7,229 nucleotides of DNA from Desulfonatronum sp. (lineage in GTDB: Bacteria > Desulfobacterota > Desulfovibrionia > Desulfovibrionales > Desulfonatronaceae), in NCBI GenBank assembly GCA_007127655.1, contig SKYX01000123.1, positions 1 through 7,229 on the forward strand, written 5' to 3'. How positions within the stretch are numbered: position 1 is the stretch's first letter; every line of letters starts with the position of its first letter. Positions 1-6,021 of the stretch are shown here, one piece after another. The notes below the pieces were generated by a model. The model was not told the DNA's origin. It searched no databases and was given only the letters and a program-made list of their open reading frames with translations. Both the position numbers and the translations under genes were made by a program.

Positions 1-26
1 CTGCTCTACCGTTGAGCTACGCCAGC
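1..26 (-). tRNA. tRNA, 5' part only (probably tRNA-Thr), cut by the window edge
   Basis: Read on the minus strand from 26 to 1, the bases form the first third of a tRNA: a 7-base acceptor arm GCTGGCG, the invariant T8 followed by A9, then the D arm GCTC-AACGGTA-GAGC with GG in the loop. The sequence stops before the anticodon stem, so the anticodon is not visible. A GCYGGCGTAGCTCAA start is typical of bacterial tRNA-Thr; this identity is recalled from family knowledge and not proven by the bases present. Confidence 0.85.
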
Positions 27-40
27 CACAAAGAGAGAGG

Positions 41-69
41 CATTTACATGGGGCTTGAAAAAAATGCAA
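41..69 (-). promoter_or_regulatory. Possible promoter of the tRNA gene
   Basis: On the minus strand, TTGCAT (69-64) is followed after exactly 17 bases by TAAATG (46-41), which would start transcription near 34, about 8 bases ahead of the mature tRNA. The -35 matches four of six consensus bases and the -10 only about three, so it is weak. The -35 lies inside the dyad that probably terminates the gene upstream, a compact arrangement. The tRNA might instead be read from further upstream. Confidence 0.25.
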
Positions 70-88
70 GCTCTCTGGGCATTTTTTT
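58..88 (-). terminator. A-tract/T-tract dyad, likely terminator of the pseudouridine synthase gene
   Basis: The arms AAAAAAATGC (58-67) and GCATTTTTTT (79-88) are perfect inverted repeats around an 11-base loop, with one further T at 89. It lies 26 bases after the stop of the minus-strand gene ending at 115 and before the tRNA. The stem is A/T rich with a short GC core, and the T run follows on either strand, so it could act in both directions. Calling it a terminator is inference from position and shape. Confidence 0.5.
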
Positions 89-114
89 TCATAATGGAGC
101 GGTGGACATCGTCG

Positions 115-1131
115 TTACTCTCGGAGCAACTTGAATTCTTTACCCGAATGGGCCTGAAAACCAGGCAGGAAAATCTTGCGGTGATGCAGACCGATCCAGC
201 CCAGGTCCGGTCCTGATCCATACAACGGGTCAAAGACCACCGGATGGCCGATGGAGGCCAGATGCGCCCGGATCTGATGCCGACGGCCCTTGAAAATTTC
301 CACCCGGACAGCGGTAACCTCCCCGGTGCGTTCCCAAACTGCATCCCAAGGGACTTTTGGGACGACTCCCCCTCCCAAGCGCACCGACCGTCCCAAAGCT
401 TCCGCGATTTCCAGGCACGCAGCCGTGCCCGCAACCAGAGGCGTCACCCGTGTCCAGCGCAGCGCATCCGGCTCATTCACGCTCAAAGCCCGCACCTTGC
501 GCCGCTTGGCTGTGTCCAAGGCCGACCGGATCACCACGGACCGACTCAGTCGTCCAGGCACCAAGGCCAAATACTCCTTGCGCACCCGGCCCTGATCCTG
601 CCACGCGGCATAGTCCCTGGCCGCCTGCTCATGCAGGGCCGCCAGGACCACCCCGGAAACCGGCTGATCCAGGCGATTCATGAGCATCGTTGGGGCTTCG
701 GGAAACAGAACGGGCAAGGCCTCTTCCAAAGTCAGCCTCATCCCGTCCCCGTCCGGCCACCCGGGAAGGGGCTCACAGTGCATCCCGGCAGGCTTGATCA
801 AGGCCGCGAAGTCGGCATTGCGCTCCGCCACCCGAACAGCAAGGACTTCGGGCTCCAGAGGCGCCAAGAGACCACCTTCCCCAGCCTGATCAAACTCCCG
901 GCCCCGCACCCTAACCAGCTGCCCTCCGGAAACTCGAAATCCGGCCTTCCGAGCCCGCCCATCCACGTCAACCCGGTATGCCTCCAAAACCCGCCTTGCT
1001 CCTCGCCGCCCAAAGCCAGGCCACAGCCGTGCCAAGACCTGATCCAGCCGCATGCCATGGCACTCGTCCGGAATGACATGTTCTGAAAAGAACGGTTCAA
1101 AGCTGGACATGGCAAAGCCGAATTGGATCAT
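115..1131 (-). CDS. RluA-family RNA pseudouridine synthase
   Basis: This 338-residue protein belongs to the RluA/RsuA superfamily, which isomerises uridine to pseudouridine in rRNA or tRNA. The N-terminal part (about 26-77) resembles an S4 RNA-binding domain, starting at MRLDQVLARLWPG. The catalytic domain shows KPAGMH (113-118), the signature NRLDQPVSGV (152-161) with presumed catalytic Asp155, KEYLALV (185-191), GRRHQIRAHL (282-291) and GHPVVFDPLYG (296-306). The usual HRLD is NRLD here, and roughly 20 extra residues (about 249-268) precede the last core strand. The start is uncertain: Met1 at 1131 has a GGGG directly against it, and Met8 at 1110 has no clear ribosome binding site. The gene follows the signalling gene by 69 bases on the same strand and may share its transcript. 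The substrate position (RluA, RluC, RluD or TruC type) cannot be read from the sequence. Confidence 0.9.
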   Translation of the reverse strand: MIQFGFAMSSFEPFFSEHVIPDECHGMRLDQVLARLWPGFGRRGARRVLEAYRVDVDGRARKAGFRVSGGQLVRVRGREFDQAGEGGLLAPLEPEVLAVRVAERNADFAALIKPAGMHCEPLPGWPDGDGMRLTLEEALPVLFPEAPTMLMNRLDQPVSGVVLAALHEQAARDYAAWQDQGRVRKEYLALVPGRLSRSVVIRSALDTAKRRKVRALSVNEPDALRWTRVTPLVAGTAACLEIAEALGRSVRLGGGVVPKVPWDAVWERTGEVTAVRVEIFKGRRHQIRAHLASIGHPVVFDPLYGSGPDLGWIGLHHRKIFLPGFQAHSGKEFKLLRE

Positions 1132-1173
1132 CCCCGAAACAAGTTAATCAATGTTGAAGTGGCTGGTTGTGAC

Positions 1174-1194
1174 ATGGGTTTGCGCATCACCCAT
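1174..1194 (-). other. Small hairpin between the signalling gene and the pseudouridine synthase gene
   Basis: ATGGGT (1174-1179) and ACCCAT (1189-1194) form a perfect 6-bp stem with a 9-base loop in the 69-base gap. It follows the stop of the signalling gene by a few bases. There is no T run on either side, so it is not a convincing intrinsic terminator; it could slow readthrough or be chance. Confidence 0.25.
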
Positions 1195-1200
1195 CTCCCA

Positions 1201-3558
1201 TCAGGCCAAGAGATAAAACCCGAGATCCTTCGCATAAGGTGGGGGGTTGTAGAATTCCGCGTCAACCTGCTCACCCTGGACGCTTCTGACAATGACACGT
1301 CGTTCGATCAATGAGTGCAACGTATCGTCCAGGTGAAAGGAGATTTCAAGAAAGTCACCAGGTTTGATATTGAGTGGCCCTGTTGCCACCCGAAAGCCGA
1401 TTTCAGTCAGGGCGATCTCTTCGACCAGGATGTTTCCGTAACTTTTGGCCGAAGGGTGCTCGAACACCCCATCCAGGCGAACTTTTTTCCGGTAGATCTT
1501 TTTCCTTTCCGACTGTTGCGCTACTTCCTGTTCCAGCATCGGCTGGAGCTCTGCTTCCACGGATGCATCGGGCGCGCATTCCAGCACCGCCTTGTCCTGG
1601 GCTAGACGCTCCTCAAGAAAGGTGATCAGCCCCTTGGCATGGTCCGGCTTCACGGTATGGACAAAGATGCTCAGGGTGACGTCCATTTCTCTCTTGAGAG
1701 CATCATAGGACATGAGCATCCTCGATCTGGCTTGATCCGCGGCCTGTCTGTCGGTTCCGGGCAACAGCGCAATGAACTTGTCGCCCTCGTAGCGAAAGAC
1801 ATTATCCGATTTTCTGAAGGTTGAACGGAGCATGCCGGCCACCTTTTTCAACAGTTCATCAGCAGCCTTGCGCCCCTTCACCTCGTTGATCCGCTTGAAC
1901 TTGTCGATGTCAATGATCATGATGGAAAGATCATGGCCATACTGTCGCAGCATCAGATCCCTGTTTCGCAGCATCCGCTCCAGAGCGCACCTGTTTTTCA
2001 ACCCGGTCAAGGAGTCTGTCGTGGCCATTTTCCGCAGCGACTGCTGGTAGGAAAGCCTTTCGATGGCCATGGATGCCTGGTCCGCAATGGATTCCAGGAT
2101 CTTCAATTCATCCGAAGTATAGGGCAATCCATTCATTTTATTGACAAGCTCAACAACACCAAAAAACTGCCGATTGATTTTGAGCACGGTCCCCATGCAG
2201 GACAGCGGTTCAAAGTCAGCATACAGTCCCATGCGCCCGGCCAGGTGGGCATCCTGGAATATATTTTCAGAGATCAAGGGCATATCCCGTTCCGCGAGAT
2301 ATCCGGAAAGCCCTTTGCCTTTGGGCACTCTGAGCCCCTGGAGACGTTCCCTGTTCAGCCCCTCCACGGCGCTGAAGATCACGTCCTCGCTCTTTGGATC
2401 CTTGAGCAAGATGGCCCAGTGCAATGGTTCAAAAATGGCCCCGATATGGAACATGACAATATCCATAACCTCCCTGGCGGTTCCGGCCTGTGACAGGGAC
2501 TTGCCAAAAGCAAACCCCACATCGTGAAGGGAGACGTTCTCGCTTGCCTGGCGATGGTCATGCGTGTTTTGCGTGACGTCTCGATGCGCAAGCCTGCTAT
2601 TCACCCTGGAAAGATTGAAGCTCATCCAGAGCATGTTCTCCTGGATTTCACCGGGGGTTGGAAACACGAACCGATAGAACTCGGAAATCCGCTCCATTTC
2701 CCTGTTCATGGCGCGGATCCTGGCGATGACGTCAATCTTGTCCAGGTCGACAAACCGCTCGATTTCAGGGGCCAGAACCGGGGGGCAGACCGTATCGCTC
2801 TCAAAGGACCCAACGCCCTGGGTCCAGCAGATAAAATTCGAAAGGGCCACGATGGAGATGAGCAACGCCTGATCAGCGGGCAGGACCTCGGCCGGGAAGC
2901 TGCGGTGATGGTATTTCACCGGCAAGATGATGCTGTCCGGCAAACCCCAGAGGGAACAGAAGTACGCCCCCACATCGTCATGACCAAGGCCGAGGGTTTT
3001 TCGTTCCAGATCAACGATCGTCTCCTGAAACGAGCCGGTATCATGAAGAAATTCACCGTAGTCCCTGTGACCTTGAAGATCGAGAAAAATTTTCCCCACA
3101 TCGTGCAGGAGACCAGCGACATACGCTTCTTCAGGGTTTGGAAGCTCAAGTTTCTTTGCGAGTTCCATGGCAAGTACGGCCACGGACAGAGAATGCCGCC
3201 AGAAATGGATCCGGTCGAACGTTCTTGAGTTGGATGTCGCGAACAGCCCCTGAAAGACGGTCATCCCGATGCACAGCTTCCTGATTGGATCAATCCCAAG
3301 AAACACCACGGCTTCTGTCAGCGTGGTGACCTTCCGCTGCAGACCAAACCCCGCGGCATTCACCATCTCCAGCACCTTGGCGGCAATCCCGGGATCCGAT
3401 TCGATCACCCGGGCCACATCCTTCACGGAAACATCCTCGTCCCCGACCATCTCCAGAAGCTTCAAGGCTGCCTGCGGAAAACTGGGCAGCCTACGGCCTC
3501 CCAGCGTGATGACTTGCTTCAGTTCATCTGATGTGGGCAGGTCTATGGCGTGTTGCAT
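1201..3558 (-). CDS. HDOD-GAF-GGDEF-PilZ signalling protein, GGDEF active site degenerate
   Basis: This 785-residue cytoplasmic protein has no signal peptide or membrane segment. Domains in order: HDOD (about 12-215, with LHDVGK at 151-156, GHDDVG at 192-197 and YHH at 216-218); a linker; GAF (about 345-500, ending in ADQASMAIE); GGDEF (about 508-660, with TDSLTGLKNR at 514-523 and DIDKFKRIN at 550-558); and a C-terminal PilZ-like domain (about 685-785). The GGDEF signature reads EGDKF (591-595), so a conserved glycine and the metal/GTP-binding Glu are replaced and cyclase activity is unlikely. RKSD (582-585) sits five residues before it, the position of the RxxD inhibitory site that binds c-di-GMP. 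PilZ keeps RxxxR (Arg690, Arg694), but the DxSxxG segment is altered (EIALTEIG). HDOD domains usually act as regulatory scaffolds. The ATG at 3558 has AGGTGA just upstream. A c-di-GMP-responsive regulator is the best inference; its output is unknown. Confidence 0.9.
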   Translation of the reverse strand: MQHAIDLPTSDELKQVITLGGRRLPSFPQAALKLLEMVGDEDVSVKDVARVIESDPGIAAKVLEMVNAAGFGLQRKVTTLTEAVVFLGIDPIRKLCIGMTVFQGLFATSNSRTFDRIHFWRHSLSVAVLAMELAKKLELPNPEEAYVAGLLHDVGKIFLDLQGHRDYGEFLHDTGSFQETIVDLERKTLGLGHDDVGAYFCSLWGLPDSIILPVKYHHRSFPAEVLPADQALLISIVALSNFICWTQGVGSFESDTVCPPVLAPEIERFVDLDKIDVIARIRAMNREMERISEFYRFVFPTPGEIQENMLWMSFNLSRVNSRLAHRDVTQNTHDHRQASENVSLHDVGFAFGKSLSQAGTAREVMDIVMFHIGAIFEPLHWAILLKDPKSEDVIFSAVEGLNRERLQGLRVPKGKGLSGYLAERDMPLISENIFQDAHLAGRMGLYADFEPLSCMGTVLKINRQFFGVVELVNKMNGLPYTSDELKILESIADQASMAIERLSYQQSLRKMATTDSLTGLKNRCALERMLRNRDLMLRQYGHDLSIMIIDIDKFKRINEVKGRKAADELLKKVAGMLRSTFRKSDNVFRYEGDKFIALLPGTDRQAADQARSRMLMSYDALKREMDVTLSIFVHTVKPDHAKGLITFLEERLAQDKAVLECAPDASVEAELQPMLEQEVAQQSERKKIYRKKVRLDGVFEHPSAKSYGNILVEEIALTEIGFRVATGPLNIKPGDFLEISFHLDDTLHSLIERRVIVRSVQGEQVDAEFYNPPPYAKDLGFYLLA

Positions 3559-3604
3559 TGATCACCTGAGCCTTTTGATGTTTCCCCAAAAATTGGAAAA
3601 AGCG

Positions 3605-3635
3605 AAAAAATCGCACCCCCTAAAAAATCGCACCC
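3605..3635 (-). repeat. Two 14-bp direct repeats upstream of the signalling gene
   Basis: The 14 bases AAAAAATCGCACCC occur at 3605-3618 and 3622-3635, identical and 17 bases apart start to start (GGGTGCGATTTTTT on the coding strand). They lie about 50-80 bases ahead of the ATG at 3558, in the leader or promoter region. A third GCACCC is at 3690-3695. They could be paired regulator sites; they could also come from a small local duplication. Confidence 0.6.
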
Positions 3636-3672
3636 ACTGATGGAGGATGTATTCCTGATTTTTTTGCACATA

Positions 3673-3689
3673 AGTCAAATGGAGTCAAA
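3673..3689 (-). promoter_or_regulatory. AGTCAAA direct repeat, possible -35/operator upstream of the signalling gene
   Basis: AGTCAAA occurs at 3673-3679 and 3683-3689, exactly 10 bases apart, so both copies face the same side of the helix. On the coding strand each reads TTTGACT, which contains a TTGACT resembling a -35 element. I find no good -10 at 16-18 bases from either copy, so this is a candidate regulator site rather than a firm promoter. Confidence 0.3.
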
Positions 3690-3790
3690 GCACCCCCCAG
3701 TTCGTTCCCATTTACTTCCCTCATCGCAAACGCTCCGAAGCTATCCCATTGACATATCGCAGGCCACTCATTGTCGATGCCGCCTCTTGG

Positions 3791-4177
3791 TCAGACCATG
3801 AGCACCGTGTCCCCGTATGCCGAAAGAGTTCCGTCGTTGGTCAATAATATCATCGGCTCACTGAGGGATTGGGCCACGAGCATGCGGTCAAAAGGGTCGG
3901 CGTGAAGCAAGGGCAAGGACTCGATCGCCAAGGCATGTTCCCAGGTCATGGGCAGCCTGAAATACCCTGCTCTTGTAAAGCAGTCGACGGCGTTCGCGCC
4001 CGAAATCGGCATGTTCCCTCGCCCAAGAGCGAACTTGATGGATATCTCCCAGATGGTGGTGGCGCTGACGTACACCTCGGCAGCCGGGGCCAGGATAAGT
4101 TCACGAGCCCTTGAGGAGAGCCTGGGACTGTCCACGACGGCCCACAAGGCAATGTGTGTGTCCAGGAGCAGTCTCAC
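3791..4177 (-). CDS. PIN-domain toxin of a type II toxin-antitoxin module (VapC-like)
   Basis: A 128-residue PIN-domain protein, the usual length for VapC-type endoribonucleases that cut RNA (often tRNA or rRNA) when not bound by antitoxin. It opens with the first acidic strand RLLLDTHIALWA (Asp6). Further conserved acids are Glu44 in TIWEIS, Asp94 and Asp97 in HADPFDRML, and Asp115 in LLTND, so the metal site appears complete. The LLLDTH...LW opening fits the PIN subgroup that pairs with Phd-like antitoxins. The start is GTG at 4177, overlapping the antitoxin stop in GTGA, which implies translational coupling. No clear terminator follows the stop, and the next gene on this strand begins 232 bases further on. 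Function is assigned from family; toxicity is not shown by sequence. Confidence 0.88.
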   Translation of the reverse strand: MRLLLDTHIALWAVVDSPRLSSRARELILAPAAEVYVSATTIWEISIKFALGRGNMPISGANAVDCFTRAGYFRLPMTWEHALAIESLPLLHADPFDRMLVAQSLSEPMILLTNDGTLSAYGDTVLMV

Positions 4178-4419
4178 GGCATGGGGTCCTGAAACAGGGC
4201 GACAATATGCTCGTTGTCCGCATCAATATCATCCGGCACAATGAACTCCCCCCTGGCTATTCCAATTCTTTTGGCGACCGGCTGACTGGGAATCGGGGCC
4301 AGCCTGGCCACCGGGGTACCGTGACGGGCGATGATCACCTCGCTTTCCTTTCCGCTTTCAATGGCCTCAACCAGCTTGGAAAGCGTCGTCTTGGCCTCGA
4401 ACATGTTCACGACGAGCAT
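4174..4419 (-). CDS. Phd/YefM-family antitoxin
   Basis: A protein of about 81 residues that should bind and silence the toxin encoded next to it and repress their common promoter. The N-terminal half has the Phd/YefM fold signature: MFEAKTTLSKLVEAIESG followed by VIIARHGTPVARLAPI. The acidic C-terminal tail (PDDIDADNEH) is the likely toxin-binding part. Two ATGs stand back to back at 4422 and 4419. The strong site AGGAGG is 3 bases from the first and 6 from the second, so I prefer 4419; starting at 4422 adds one Met. The gene overlaps the toxin gene by 4 bases, antitoxin first, as in most such operons. Confidence 0.87.
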   Translation of the reverse strand: MLVVNMFEAKTTLSKLVEAIESGKESEVIIARHGTPVARLAPIPSQPVAKRIGIARGEFIVPDDIDADNEHIVALFQDPMP

Positions 4420-4453
4420 CATGCCCCTCCTTCGTTTTTTTCCAACCAGCTTC

Positions 4454-4497
4454 TCTCGAATACATGTCTTAGCGAGAATCTAGCCAAGCCTAGCTAG
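4454..4497 (-). promoter_or_regulatory. Promoter and likely operator of the first toxin-antitoxin operon
   Basis: On the minus strand TTGGCT (4487-4482) and TGTATT (4464-4459) are 17 bases apart, each matching four of six consensus bases, placing the start near 4452, about 30 bases before the antitoxin ATG. Two dyads surround these elements: TCTCG (4454-4458) with CGAGA (4473-4477) around the -10, and CTAGC (4480-4484) with GCTAG (4493-4497) over the -35. Operators overlapping the promoter are expected for autoregulated Phd-type modules. Binding itself is inferred. Confidence 0.5.
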
Positions 4498-4558
4498 AAA
4501 ATCAAACACTTTCCAACAGCCTTGGTTTCCCCTACGAACTCATATCGTTACACGCTCA

Positions 4559-5280
4559 TCACCAGTGCTTGCGCATTTTCTCCGGAGCTGCCACCAGACA
4601 CAGATTCAGACTGATCGCGTAGGCCAGAACCGCGGCCAGGATCGTGAGAAGCAACACGCTGCGAAAGGATGGAGTCGTGGCGAGGCAGGATGGAGCAACG
4701 AAGGAAGAAGTGGGCGGAGATAGAGAAAAAGGGGAAAAGGAAGACGCTTTTGGGGACACGGGTGAGGATGTGTTGGCCATATTTGATCCAACACGGCCTC
4801 TTCAGTGACATATTCTCCAACATCACCTTCTTCGATAGCTAGGCCAAGGTTCATATCCAAAATGATCTCGGCAACAGCGTCTTCAAGCAGATCCCGATAT
4901 TCGTCGAGGACGGTTGCAAAAGCTTGTGCGGGATTCCTTCATGTCGTGAATTCCTGCCAGGCTTCACGGAAATACAGCACGCGGTCCTTCTGTTTGCGGT
5001 TCAATCAGAAACGGCTCCACGTCCCGGGCCAGGAAGTCCAAGTCCAGATCGTCCAGCCTGCGGGTGAACATCTGGTTGAATTCCAGCTTGTCCACGCCAA
5101 GAGCTTTTGGATATATGCACCCACCGCCATGCCGCCAATGGCCACGACTCCGGAAGTAATTCCAGGATCATTTGTGGTTTGCACGGCGAAGGGAATGGCA
5201 CACGCGCCCCAAGCTTGACCACCCCGCCCGCCAAAACGAGCAGAGGCAAAAACAGCAGATACACCGGGCGCTTGATCGAA
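4559..5280 (-). pseudogene. Decayed gene of unknown function, membrane-like ends
   Basis: No intact gene fits these roughly 720 bases, but protein-like stretches follow one another on the minus strand in different frames. From right to left: a hydrophobic segment VYLLFLPLLVLAGGVVKLGA (5264-5205); then AIPFAVQTTNDPGITSG and GVVAIGGMAVGAYIQ (5199 to about 5100); then VDKLEFNQMFTRRLDD and DFLARDVEPFLIEP (5095 to about 4993); then DRVLYFREAWQEF (4986-4948), a TGA (4941-4939) and QAFATVLDEYRDLLED onward to VLDQI (about 4780). A further frame starts at the ATG at 4780 and ends at 4559 with a predicted membrane helix (SVLLLTILAAVLAYAISLN) and a basic tail. The last part could be a separate small overlapping gene. 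The right end abuts the toxin stop at 5283, so the true N-terminus appears lost. I do not recognise the family; the DVEPFL block weakly recalls AbiEii C-termini. Sequencing errors are an alternative to decay. Confidence 0.5.
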
Positions 5281-5282
5281 TG

Positions 5283-5717
5283 CTAAATATAGATGAACCT
5301 GATCCCCAAAATTCTAGCAGCGTGTGACAGAATGTGGTCGCACGTAATGAGCGTTTTATTCATGGTGTGTGAACAAGCAAGGTGGATGGCGTCCAATGTT
5401 CGCAAGGATGTTTTTCTCCGCGAAATCCATTGCTCAGCAAGTTTAAAGTGCGTAGCAATGATGTTGGTTTGCATGTACAATCCCGTTTCTATGTCCTTGT
5501 CAAACGTAGCCTGGATCAAACTTGCCTGCCCCTCGGTAAGCTCTCCCATCCTGACCCATCTGGATAATGCGGAAGCGAATTCAACCTTGCAAAGAGCAGA
5601 AATGGTTACAGGAACTGAAAGGGACATTAATAATCGTTCAACTTCGGAACTCTTTGCCTCTTCCCTATAGTATGGTAGAATAGCACTGGTATCCAGATAC
5701 ATATCACCAGCGCTCAT
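5283..5717 (-). CDS. PIN-domain toxin of the second type II toxin-antitoxin module (VapC-like)
   Basis: A 144-residue PIN-domain protein. The opening strand MYLDTSAILPYY carries Asp9, and the other expected acids are Glu46 (KVEFASAL), Asp109 (LRTLDAIHLA) and Asp127 (ITCDHIL), so the ribonuclease site looks complete. It belongs to a different PIN subgroup from the toxin at 3791-4177, with little similarity beyond the motifs. The ATG at 5717 has AAGGG about 9 bases upstream and overlaps the antitoxin gene by 14 bases. Met6 at 5702, one base after the antitoxin stop, is an alternative start giving the classic MYLDTS N-terminus. Base use is visibly more A/T rich than in the pseudouridine synthase gene, consistent with horizontal transfer. 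The stop is joined almost directly to the decayed sequence beyond. Confidence 0.88.
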   Translation of the reverse strand: MSAGDMYLDTSAILPYYREEAKSSEVERLLMSLSVPVTISALCKVEFASALSRWVRMGELTEGQASLIQATFDKDIETGLYMQTNIIATHFKLAEQWISRRKTSLRTLDAIHLACSHTMNKTLITCDHILSHAARILGIRFIYI

Positions 5718-5943
5718 CGCGTATATCCCTTATCAACTCATGAGTACTGCTTGTGCATGGAGGAAGTTCAGAGCGGAAGCTCCGTCTTTCCGGAAAACTT
5801 GAAATCGACTCGGCGCTTTTAATCATCTCAAACTTGGCAACAGGCTTTCCTCTTCGTGTAATAATAACAGTTTCGCCGGATTCCACGGAAGAGAGCAACT
5901 TGGAAAAATTCATTCGAACTTCACGTACATTTACCGTATGCAT
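5704..5943 (-). CDS. Phd/YefM-family antitoxin of the second module
   Basis: A 79-residue protein with a clear Phd/YefM N-terminal domain: MHTVNVREVRMNFSKLLSSV, then GETVIITRRGKPVAKFE. This half dimerises and binds DNA; the C-terminal part (about 50-79, ending RDIRDERW) is the presumed toxin-binding tail. The frame is open upstream to 6051, but the ATG at 5943 is chosen because GGAGG lies 4 bases before it (5952-5948) and the family begins at this Met. The TGA at 5706-5704 lies inside the start of the toxin gene, so the two genes are coupled. It should neutralise the toxin and repress the operon together with it. Confidence 0.88.
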   Translation of the reverse strand: MHTVNVREVRMNFSKLLSSVESGETVIITRRGKPVAKFEMIKSAESISSFPERRSFRSELPPCTSSTHELIRDIRDERW

Positions 5944-5957
5944 ATCGCCTCCACTGG

Positions 5958-6006
5958 ATTGACTATAAGGAATCAAGTGTACACATTGTCGTGACCCTAA
6001 GTCAAT
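5958..6006 (-). promoter_or_regulatory. Promoter/operator of the second toxin-antitoxin operon
   Basis: Nested symmetry lies just upstream of the antitoxin: the perfect palindrome GTGTACAC (5977-5984) sits within the inverted repeat ATTGACT (5958-5964) / AGTCAAT (6000-6006), nearly concentric with it. On the minus strand a good -10, TATAGT (5967-5962), lies about 20 bases before the antitoxin ATG but has only a poor -35. TTGACT (6005-6000) with TGTACA (5983-5978) at 16 bases is an alternative pair. The dyads are well placed for repression by the antitoxin-toxin complex. Confidence 0.45.
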
Positions 6007-6021
6007 GATTTTGATCAACAG

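Noticed and set aside
244..1086. Long plus-strand open frame of 280 codons.
   Set aside because: It lies opposite the pseudouridine synthase gene, has no recognisable domain, and is His/Pro/Gln-rich, as expected for an antisense shadow of GC-rich coding DNA.
1933..3228. Plus-strand open frames opposite the signalling gene.
   Set aside because: No domains and no ribosome binding sites; the minus strand carries well-conserved domains throughout.
3600..3640. Sigma-54 promoter (GG-N10-GC) in the leader repeats of the signalling gene.
   Set aside because: GG and GC pairs are present but the spacing is not 10 and the TGGCAC/TTGCA bases are missing.
3559..3790. c-di-GMP riboswitch in the leader of the signalling gene.
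   Set aside because: None of the conserved riboswitch core could be seen; only direct repeats are present.
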